Assembly: GCA_027297025.1 (NCBI GenBank)
Contig: JAPUIM010000219.1
Span: 1-5,021 of the forward strand
DNA length: 5,021 nucleotides
Direction: 5' to 3'
Origin: Bacteroidota bacterium
Lineage (GTDB): Bacteria; Bacteroidota; Bacteroidia; Cytophagales; Cyclobacteriaceae
Every line of letters starts with the position of its first letter. The stretch's first letter is position 1. The notes beneath the pieces are model-generated. The model saw only the letters and a list, made by a program, of their open reading frames with translations, was not told where the DNA came from and did not search any database. The position numbers were made by a program, and so were the translations under genes. Shown here piece by piece: positions 1 through 5,021 of this stretch.

Positions 1-339
1 GAAACGAAGTCTCTGGCGCTCCATGAAAAAGGTGGAAATATTTCCAAACCTTCATACGGCATTCCTGGGGACTATTTAATTGCAGTGATAGAATTACCGG
101 ACTTTGGTTTTGATAAAATCGATAGCAGTCAGCTACCTACAGGCTGGAATCATTTTGCTGAATACCATCCTGAAACACAAAGGATAGGCAATGAATTTAC
201 TCAATCCAAGGCTTTGGCCTTATTCGTCCCCAGTACCATAGTCCGGGGCGAATTCAATGTGCTGCTAAACCCCAGGGTAATTCGAGAATATCAAGTAACT
301 GTGTCCACAGAACCAATAGATCCACGTCTTTTGGCGTAG
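1..339 (+). CDS. RES-domain toxin-family protein, C-terminal part (5' end outside window)
   Basis: Frame 1 is open from the first base to TAG at 337-339, giving 112 residues with no start needed inside the window; the GTG at 85 is an internal Val. The pattern matches the C-terminal half of the RES family. SLALHE (visible residues 4-9) corresponds to the family's conserved 'sLAlLE' with its catalytic-region Glu (E9). It is followed by DYLIAVIELPD (24-34), LPTGW (45-49), TQRIGNEF (59-66), and VPSTIV (76-81) leading to E84 and NVLLNP (86-91). Characterised RES proteins are toxins that degrade or phosphorolyse NAD+ in the cytoplasm and are held in check by an Xre/MbcA/ParS-like antitoxin, usually encoded just upstream. 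That partner would lie left of the window, so its presence is inference. The gene converges on the cyclase-TPR gene across a 26-base gap. The C-terminal tail after the NVLLNP block is ordinary for the family. No frameshift is visible in the part seen. Confidence 0.85.
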   Translation, partial: ETKSLALHEKGGNISKPSYGIPGDYLIAVIELPDFGFDKIDSSQLPTGWNHFAEYHPETQRIGNEFTQSKALALFVPSTIVRGEFNVLLNPRVIREYQVTVSTEPIDPRLLA

Positions 340-342
340 CTA

Positions 343-363
343 TCCGTAGCTTCAAGCTACGGA
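343..363. terminator. Hairpin between convergent genes, likely shared bidirectional terminator
   Basis: TCCGTAGC (343-350) and GCTACGGA (356-363) form a perfect 8-bp stem around a TTCAA loop; the outer loop bases can also pair. The hairpin sits 3 bases after the RES stop codon on the plus strand and 2 bases after the stop of the cyclase-TPR gene on the minus strand. There it could end transcription from both sides. No strong T-run follows on either strand, so it may act as a weak or factor-assisted terminator, or as an mRNA 3'-end stabiliser. Confidence 0.6.
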
Positions 364-365
364 CA

Positions 366-2288
366 TTAGTACCCATACTTAGCGAACAACTCTCTGAACC
401 GTGGCATCTGCCTGATATCTTCCCACATGGGGTGAACATTCAAAAACAGACTCCCCATTTTAGCTTCCATGGCGGCTTTTAAATGATCATATACCTTGTC
501 CCAATCTTCCAACCCGGCATAGATCATGGCAAAATCCATATCCAAAATTATGTTTTGGTCTTTTTGTTTTCGCTCCTCAAGCAGTTTTAAACATTCCCGG
601 GCTTCATCGGTTTGTCCTAGTCTGGCCAAAGTATACCCCAATCCGTTTAAACCTTTAAGTTTTGATCCGGTCATCGATTGAAATTTTCTAAAAGCTTGAA
701 GCGCCTTCTTATATTTTTTTTCTTTGGCATATACCCATCCTATTCCTTCCCAGGCTGCCCGAAAATTAGGTTCAAGTTCCAGGGCCTGATGGTATCGTTC
801 GATGGCTTTTTTGTTATACCCTGAAAAAAAGCTGGTTTCTGCAAAACTCCCCAGGATGATCAATGAGAGGGGGTCGAGTTGATGCGCTTTTTCAATTTCT
901 TTCAGTGCCTTTTCAAAATTTCCGGTGTTACTTAGATACATAGCATAATAATGATGGCCTTCCGCGCTTCCCGGATTATTGTTCAATGCCTTGAGGAAGT
1001 ACCCTTTGGCTTCTTCATTGTTCTTTTCATACATAAATTTTATCATGCCCATGGCCAGATTAGCTCCGTCATGTTGATCATCCAGGATAATAGCCTTTTG
1101 AGCGGCCTCAGCGGCTTTTTCGTAAGCATTTCCTTTCATATTTCCAGTAATGCCCAGGAAAATATAAGCAGAAGCCAATCCGCTATAGGGAAGGCTAAAA
1201 TCAGGTTCCAGTGCTATTGCCTGCTCAAAAAAAGCAATGGATTTTTTTACTCCTTCAGGGGACCATTTTTTCCAATAAAAGTTTCCCTTAAGATATAGGT
1301 TATAGGCTTCCAGGTTTTGGGCGGTGGATTTTGGCAATACTGCTCTTTTCGGTTTTTCAACCAAACGCTCACTCAACATCTCGGAGATCTTTTGTGCGAT
1401 TTCATCCTGAATGGCAAAAATATCTTTCAGTTCCCTGTCGTAATTTTCAGACCATATATGAAATCCATCTTTGGCAGAGATCAATTGAGCGGTAATTCTT
1501 ACCTGGGTTCCTGATTTTCTAACACTTCCTTCCAGTATGTGGTCGACATTTAGCTGGCGTGCCACTTCCCTTATATCCAGGGTTTTACCCTTAAATGCAA
1601 ATGACGAAGTACGGGCGGTAACTCTAATCCCGCTAACTCTTGCCAGGGCATTTAAGATTTCCTCAGTGATCCCATCAGAGAAATACTCATTTTCAGCATC
1701 GGTACTCATATTAACAAAAGGTAAGACTGCCAGGCTCTTGGTAAGTTTCTTTCCTTTCCCAATCATCTCTTCCACTTCCGGAATATGCAGCGGACTATTG
1801 GTAAGTGCAAATAGCTGCATCGGGTCATCGACATTTTTGAGAGAAAATTCGCCTAAAGATTTAACTTCCAGGTCGCTCTGGTTCTTGATATCATCCATTA
1901 TTTTTCCTGAAAATAGTACTGAACCAGCAATGGCAAAGGACTCAATACGGGATGCGATATTAACTCCGTCTCCGTAAATACCCTCTTCATCATGTACAAT
2001 ATCTCCGGAATGCAGACCAATCCTAAGCGGGACTTTAGGTTCTTGAAATAATTGCTCTTGTATTCTCAGGGCACATTTAACGGCCAGGATTGAACTGGGA
2101 AAGAGGCACAATGTCCCGTCACCAAAGTACTGTAGGATCTCCCCCTCATGATCATGAACCTCTTTTTTCAGAACCGTGCGGTGCCGGTCCCTTAAAGATT
2201 TTGCCAGATCTTCGTTTTTTTGCATAAGGAGGGTGTATCCCACCATATCAGTAAACATAATGGCTGCTAGCCTTCGCTGAGGAGACAT
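366..2288 (-). CDS. Class III nucleotide-cyclase domain / TolB-like domain / TPR-repeat protein
   Basis: Complete 640-residue protein; ATG at 2286-2288, TAA at 366-368. Domain order: class III adenylate/guanylate cyclase domain (about residues 5-163), TolB/FlgO-like domain (about 184-305, starting KSLAVLPFVNMS and including LEGSVRKSGTQVRITAQL), then TPR-type helical repeats (about 325-600), ending in a PRFRELFAKYGY tail typical of this architecture. In the cyclase domain the metal-binding Asp residues D14 (FTDMVGYT) and D57 (GDG) are present, as are the transition-state residues N110 and R114 (GVNIASR). The substrate-selecting Lys and Asp positions are instead Q53 and G103. The start is supported because the cyclase core begins at once (RRLAAIMFTDMVGYT). 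No signal peptide or membrane segment is visible, so a soluble cytoplasmic protein is likely. By family, it would couple cyclic-nucleotide chemistry or nucleotide sensing to TPR protein contacts; its partner is unknown. It appears to be transcribed alone, with only gene remnants upstream. Confidence 0.9.
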   Translation of the reverse strand: MSPQRRLAAIMFTDMVGYTLLMQKNEDLAKSLRDRHRTVLKKEVHDHEGEILQYFGDGTLCLFPSSILAVKCALRIQEQLFQEPKVPLRIGLHSGDIVHDEEGIYGDGVNIASRIESFAIAGSVLFSGKIMDDIKNQSDLEVKSLGEFSLKNVDDPMQLFALTNSPLHIPEVEEMIGKGKKLTKSLAVLPFVNMSTDAENEYFSDGITEEILNALARVSGIRVTARTSSFAFKGKTLDIREVARQLNVDHILEGSVRKSGTQVRITAQLISAKDGFHIWSENYDRELKDIFAIQDEIAQKISEMLSERLVEKPKRAVLPKSTAQNLEAYNLYLKGNFYWKKWSPEGVKKSIAFFEQAIALEPDFSLPYSGLASAYIFLGITGNMKGNAYEKAAEAAQKAIILDDQHDGANLAMGMIKFMYEKNNEEAKGYFLKALNNNPGSAEGHHYYAMYLSNTGNFEKALKEIEKAHQLDPLSLIILGSFAETSFFSGYNKKAIERYHQALELEPNFRAAWEGIGWVYAKEKKYKKALQAFRKFQSMTGSKLKGLNGLGYTLARLGQTDEARECLKLLEERKQKDQNIILDMDFAMIYAGLEDWDKVYDHLKAAMEAKMGSLFLNVHPMWEDIRQMPRFRELFAKYGY

Positions 2289-2353
2289 ATTTTTCTTTGA
2301 ATATAATGGAATAGCAGGTAGTAGTAAATAAAACCCGCAAAAACAAGTAGGAT

Positions 2354-2557
2354 TTAGAGGTTGGTAATATCAGAAGCTTTGCCATCCCCATTGAGCACTT
2401 TAATTCTTTGCTGAACTTTGGGGAGGTCGTCCGCGGACATTCCGGTACTGCCATGTAAAGCAATCCCTATTTCCCTGCCGGTTATTTCCCTGGTCAATTT
2501 TCTCTGGTACTCCACATTTGCAGGATCAAAATCCATGTCATCGCCAAACACGATCAT
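2354..2557 (-). pseudogene. Class II (ketose-bisphosphate type) aldolase fragment, C-terminal part
   Basis: A 67-residue open stretch from ATG 2555-2557 to TAA 2354-2356. It contains DMDFDPANVEYQRKL (7-21), then EITGREIGIALHGSTGMS (24-41). The order of a helix after an 'xFDP' element, then a hydrophobic strand ending in LHG-S/T-G, resembles the late part of class II aldolases. In those enzymes the His of LHGGSG is a zinc ligand and the glycines bind the substrate phosphate. A full enzyme has roughly 280-460 residues, so nearly all of the barrel and the other zinc ligands are missing. The codon directly before the ATG is an in-frame TAG, and the upstream bases belong to the alcohol dehydrogenase fragment in another frame, so the ATG is probably accidental. 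The last dozen residues do not follow the usual family pattern and may be eroded. The aldolase assignment rests on a short motif and is moderate; a small independent hypothetical protein is the alternative. Confidence 0.45.
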
Positions 2558-2657
2558 CTACCGCGCTTTCCATTTCCAGGGTAACCTCAACCTCTGAAGG
2601 TTCGGGGACTTCCTGAACAATCAACTGCTCTTTTCCCTGATATACTGCTGCTTTCAT
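2538..2657 (-). pseudogene. Zinc-type alcohol dehydrogenase fragment, N-terminal part only
   Basis: ATG at 2655-2657 opens a 39-codon frame ending at TGA 2538-2540. The first residues, MKAAVYQGKEQLIVQEVPEP, are the typical first strands of the GroES-like domain of medium-chain zinc dehydrogenases. They are followed by EVEVTLEMESAV, which matches the 'GEVLLEMESA' strand just before the catalytic zinc Cys (normally in a CGTD motif). The similarity stops there: no CGTD appears, and the frame ends after DDRVWR. A normal enzyme has about 340 residues, so over 85% is gone. The fragment starts 61 bases after the mmsA stop on the same strand, as expected for the second gene of an operon. It overlaps the aldolase-like fragment in another frame, which suggests that a deletion joined the start of one gene to the end of another. 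A non-functional remnant is the best reading. Confidence 0.6.
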
Positions 2658-2718
2658 TGATGTTAAATTATGTTTTGACTAGCCTGTTATTAATTGAGAA
2701 TGATGTTGTTCATTAAAA

Positions 2719-4194
2719 CTAGCTCATCCAGTTTTTTGCCGTTGATGCGGTCCATTTGGTGGTTATTTTTTTTGATTTTGTCCAGAAACTGACCCCATCC
2801 ATTCCGGTGATATCGCCATAGCCAAACCTTGAACCATTCCAACCGCCAAAACTAAATGGTTCCCTGGGCACCGGAACTCCGATATTTACCCCAATCATAC
2901 CGGCGCTGGCCATATCGCTAAAGTATCTGGCGCTACCCCCATTGGTGGTGTAGATAGCTGCCGCATTTCCATATGGACTGGCATTTTCGATTTCCAGCGC
3001 TTCATCCAGCGTCTTTGCCCTGAGTACGGTCAATACCGGCCCAAAAATTTCATCGCAAGCGCTTTTATCTGAAGGTGGCAGCCCATCAATAATGGTAGGG
3101 TTGACATAAGTTCCGGTCTCTTTGCCCGGTACCACCGCGCCCCGGCCATCAAGCAATATATTTCCACCGGCTTTTTGGGCATCATCGATATAAGATTCAA
3201 TTCTTTCCCGGGCATGTTTACTGATCACGGGCCCCATATTTTCTCCGGCTTGGACTTTCCGGCCTTCATTGATGATACGCTCCAGGATATGACCGGATTC
3301 ACCTACCAATATCAGCACACTTGCCGCCATGCAGCGTTGACCGGCACACCCGTAGGCGCTGGCTACTACATTTGAAGCGGTTATTTCAGGGTCAGCGTCT
3401 GGCATCACGATCAGATGATTCTTGGCTCCTCCTAATGCCAGCGCGCGTTTTCCCTGCAGGGTTGACCTGTCATATACAATTTTGGCTACCCTGGATGATC
3501 CTACAAAACCAACGGCTTTAATTCCAGGGTGATCGGTAATGGCTTCCACCGCCTCCTTACCACCGTGGACCACATTGAATGCCCCATCCGGCAAACCAGC
3601 CTGGCTAAGATATTCACCTAACAGGTTGGCAGTAAGCGGTACTTGTTCAGATGGTTTCAGTATGAAAGTATTGCCGGTGGCCAAAGCAATCGGAATCATC
3701 CACAGGGGTACCATAGCGGGAAAATTGAAAGGGGTGATTCCGGCAACAACGCCCAGTGGGAAGCGTTTTTGTTCACAATACACCCCACGGCTAACCTCCA
3801 GGGTCTCCTGTTGCAAAATCTGAGGCAGGGAAGTGGCAAATTCAGTTACTTCTATACCTTTAGCTACTTCGGCCTTAGATTCGGCATGGGTCTTGCCATT
3901 TTCCTGACTGACAAGATCAGAGATTTCGTCAATATCATTTTCAAGCAGCTGTTTGAATTTAAAAAGGATTTGTACCCGCTGTTTAACAGGAAGCGTGCCC
4001 CATTCAAGGAAAGCTGCCTGGGCCTTGGAAACTGCCTGATCAATTTCATCTGCTCCACCCCTGGGTACTTTTCCAATCATTGAGCCATCAATTGGGCTGA
4101 AAACTTCAATAAATCCGTTATTACTATCTTGAATGGTCTGTCCACCGATGTAATGCCCGGTTATTTTACTGGTAGTGGTAGCCGTGGTGCTCAT
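2719..4194 (-). CDS. mmsA: CoA-acylating methylmalonate-semialdehyde dehydrogenase
   Basis: Complete 491-residue protein, the usual length for the family; ATG 4192-4194, TAG 2719-2721. Enzymes of this group convert methylmalonate semialdehyde to propionyl-CoA, or malonate semialdehyde to acetyl-CoA, with NAD+, CoA and loss of CO2. They serve valine, thymine, beta-alanine or inositol breakdown in the cytoplasm. Visible marks: the Rossmann/active-site Asn in PFNFP (N157), NAD-binding TFILKPSE (K180), GFVGSS (229-234), the catalytic Cys in GCAGQRCMA (C288), and EIFGPV (E382). The general-base Glu of ordinary hydrolytic aldehyde dehydrogenases (ELGGK) is absent; the sequence reads ALGGAKNH (253-260), as expected for CoA-dependent members. 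The start fits the family N-terminus, with GHYIGGQ at 13-19. No Shine-Dalgarno sequence precedes it. A 14-codon ORF ends 8 bases upstream. The alcohol dehydrogenase and aldolase fragments downstream suggest it once headed a carbohydrate or polyol breakdown operon, so its natural substrate here may be malonate semialdehyde; that is inference. Confidence 0.93.
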   Translation of the reverse strand: MSTTATTTSKITGHYIGGQTIQDSNNGFIEVFSPIDGSMIGKVPRGGADEIDQAVSKAQAAFLEWGTLPVKQRVQILFKFKQLLENDIDEISDLVSQENGKTHAESKAEVAKGIEVTEFATSLPQILQQETLEVSRGVYCEQKRFPLGVVAGITPFNFPAMVPLWMIPIALATGNTFILKPSEQVPLTANLLGEYLSQAGLPDGAFNVVHGGKEAVEAITDHPGIKAVGFVGSSRVAKIVYDRSTLQGKRALALGGAKNHLIVMPDADPEITASNVVASAYGCAGQRCMAASVLILVGESGHILERIINEGRKVQAGENMGPVISKHARERIESYIDDAQKAGGNILLDGRGAVVPGKETGTYVNPTIIDGLPPSDKSACDEIFGPVLTVLRAKTLDEALEIENASPYGNAAAIYTTNGGSARYFSDMASAGMIGVNIGVPVPREPFSFGGWNGSRFGYGDITGMDGVSFWTKSKKITTKWTASTAKNWMS

Positions 4195-4202
4195 TTTATT
4201 TA

Positions 4203-4247
4203 TTAGTTACTCGCTAAAATTAGTTGATCTATTTCAATTACCTTCAT
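4203..4247 (-). other. Possible 14-codon leader ORF upstream of mmsA
   Basis: ATG 4245-4247 to TAA 4203-4205 encodes MKVIEIDQLILASN. An AAAGG lies 7 bases before this ATG, a better ribosome-binding site than the one at mmsA, which has none. Its stop is only 8 bases before the mmsA ATG and it is in a different frame, an arrangement that would allow translational coupling. It could also be the surviving start of another lost gene, or chance. Confidence 0.25.
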
Positions 4248-4294
4248 GTTGTTACCTTTAAAACCCGGATTTTGAACTAGAAATCAGGAATCCC

Positions 4295-4313
4295 AGCATA
4301 TTCGATACATGCT
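4295..4313. promoter_or_regulatory. Imperfect dyad in divergent promoter region, candidate operator
   Basis: AGCAT (4295-4299) and ATGCT (4309-4313) form inverted half-sites separated by 9 bases, with one further symmetric pair inside. The dyad lies about 100 bases upstream of the mmsA start and about 50 bases upstream of the start at 4363, a position suited to controlling either gene. The short arms could arise by chance. Confidence 0.3.
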
Positions 4314-4331
4314 AAATTATGTTACATAGTA

Positions 4332-4355
4332 TTAAAGTCAGGTTAAAGCTGACTT
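4332..4355. promoter_or_regulatory. Inverted plus direct repeat just before the AbiEi-like gene, candidate autoregulatory operator
   Basis: AAGTCAG (4335-4341) and CTGACTT (4349-4355) are perfect 7-bp inverted arms around a 7-base loop. The same stretch also holds TTAAAG twice (4332-4337 and 4343-4348), 11 bases apart. The second arm ends 7 bases before the ATG at 4363. AbiEi antitoxins are known to repress their own promoters by binding inverted repeats, so the position fits an operator. As RNA, the hairpin could also hinder ribosome access. Confidence 0.45.
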
Positions 4356-4362
4356 ATCAGAT

Positions 4363-5021
4363 ATGAAAAATAAGTACATATCAAACCGATCCAGCGAACT
4401 GCTGGTCTATTTTAATCAGCAAGACCAGCACTATTTTGAGTTTTCTGAGGCCAAACAAGCTTTACCTCAATCCAGTGAAAGCGCCATAAAAGAACTATTG
4501 AGCGATCTGGTGAAAAGAGGTCTTTTGATGCGGCTCAAAAAGAGTCTTTATTATATTATTCCCTATGAGAAGGATGCCGGTAGCTTTATGCCGGATTGGC
4601 ATTTACTGGCTGAGCCCCTGACCAAAGGAGTGGATCACTACATAGGATATTACTCTGCTTTACAAATTCATAACTTAATCACCCAACCTTCTTTGAAGGA
4701 ACAGATCGTAGTGGCCAGGCAAATTAAACCTTCCTAACTGACTATTAAAGGAGTAAATTTTCAGTTTATTTACCATAACCCAAAGCACTTTTTTGGATCA
4801 AAGAAGGTATGGATTGACAGCTTTAATAAAGTCTTGTGTTCAGACCTGAAAAAAACATTTATTGACTGCCTTTTCAAGCCGGACTATGCCGGAGGAATAG
4901 TGGAAGTGGCAAGGGCCATGTATCTGTCAAAGGATAAAATCAACTATTCAACACTTCTTGAGTATACGGAAAGGTTTAAATCACAGGCGGTCATCAAAAG
5001 ATTAGGATTTTTACTTGAGAT
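4363..5021 (+). pseudogene. AbiEi-like type IV antitoxin / winged-helix regulator, interrupted by a stop codon, 3' end outside window
   Basis: ATG at 4363 opens a frame that stops at TAA 4735-4737 after 124 codons. The same frame then stays open for 94 more codons to the window edge and keeps protein-like content: KGVNFQFIYHNPKHFFGSKK, VWIDSFNKVLCSDLKKTFID, and YAGGIVEVARAMYLSK. This is the pattern of the C-terminal domain of AbiEi-family antitoxins and related regulators. The N-terminal 65 residues form a winged-helix module (YFEFSEAKQALP; IKELLSDLVKRGLLMRLKKS; LYYIIPYE). The next block (DWHLLAEPL, YYIGYYSALQIHNL) matches the family core. So one gene appears to have acquired a nonsense codon, explicable by one base change. 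No frameshift is involved, and no well-placed restart codon follows the TAA. In intact systems AbiEi neutralises the nucleotidyltransferase toxin AbiEii encoded just downstream and represses the operon. Any such partner lies beyond the window. No Shine-Dalgarno sequence is seen. Confidence 0.75.

Larger units (their letters stand above)
2289..2718. other. 430-base stretch without an intact gene, holding operon remnants
   Basis: Between the start of the cyclase-TPR gene and the stop of mmsA no intact gene is recognisable on either strand. The minus strand carries two recognisable gene fragments, listed separately: an alcohol dehydrogenase start and an aldolase-like end. About 61 bases separate the mmsA stop from the fragment start at 2657. 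About 65 AT-rich bases (2289-2353) precede the cyclase gene and must contain its promoter unless it is read through from mmsA. I could not identify a convincing -33/-7 Bacteroidota promoter there. Confidence 0.7.

Noticed and set aside
1537..1977. 146-codon plus-strand ORF inside the cyclase-TPR gene
   Set aside because: It lies antisense to a clearly conserved protein and its translation shows no recognisable domain; it is a shadow of the real gene.
2330..2338. Minus-strand GCGGGTTTT resembling the right arm of a terminator
   Set aside because: No matching CCCGC arm lies upstream, so no hairpin can form. It might be half of a lost terminator, but nothing supports that.
2248..2463. 71-codon minus-strand ORF across the gap before the cyclase gene
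   Set aside because: It overlaps the aldolase-like fragment and the cyclase start in another frame, and its sequence has no family pattern.
2699..2714. AATGA-N6-TCATT hairpin just after the mmsA stop as a terminator
   Set aside because: The stem has only 5 AT-rich base pairs and no T-run follows on the minus strand; too weak to call.
3643..4083. 146-codon plus-strand ORF inside mmsA
   Set aside because: It is antisense to strongly conserved dehydrogenase motifs and has no protein-family features of its own.
4261..4362. Bacteroidota-type promoter (TTTG and TAnnTTTG boxes) for the gene at 4363
   Set aside because: A TTTG is present at 4271-4274, but no acceptable TAnnTTTG box sits at the right distance.
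1..5021. CRISPR arrays, tRNA/rRNA genes, insertion-sequence ends
   Set aside because: No regularly spaced repeats, no tRNA-like folds and no transposase motifs or terminal inverted repeats were seen.

Overview
The window looks like a stretch of Bacteroidota chromosome, probably a Cytophagales-type or marine relative. This is inferred from three things: moderately AT-rich DNA, start codons mostly without Shine-Dalgarno sequences, and protein types common there (a soluble cyclase/TolB-like/TPR protein and a Bacteroidota-flavoured CoA-acylating semialdehyde dehydrogenase). The genus cannot be fixed from the sequence alone.

Layout, left to right. Positions 1-339 (+) hold the C-terminal part of a RES-domain protein, a toxin family that attacks NAD+. 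Its 5' end, and presumably its Xre-type antitoxin, lie outside the window. A perfect hairpin at 343-363 separates it from the convergent gene at 366-2288 (-). That gene encodes a 640-residue protein with an N-terminal class III nucleotide-cyclase domain, a TolB/FlgO-like domain and C-terminal TPR repeats. Positions 2289-2718 contain no intact gene. They hold two eroded coding fragments on the minus strand: the first ~33 residues of a zinc-type alcohol dehydrogenase (2657-2538), running directly into what looks like the C-terminal end of a class II aldolase (2557-2354). Next comes a complete CoA-acylating methylmalonate-semialdehyde dehydrogenase, mmsA (2719-4194, -). A 168-base divergent intergenic region with two dyads and a possible leader ORF separates it from a rightward gene at 4363 that runs off the window. 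That gene is an AbiEi-like type IV antitoxin / winged-helix regulator interrupted by an in-frame TAA at 4735, after which the same frame stays open to the window edge.

Interpretation: mmsA and the two fragments read as the remains of a catabolic operon (dehydrogenase, alcohol dehydrogenase, aldolase) whose middle was deleted, leaving mmsA as its only intact member here. The region is bounded by two toxin-antitoxin-type genes, one partial because of the window edge and one broken by a stop codon. This fits an accessory, decaying part of the chromosome. I do not see a convincing wholly new system. The points most worth checking are the composite remnant, the interrupted AbiEi-like gene with its putative operator, and the non-canonical substrate residues of the cyclase domain.
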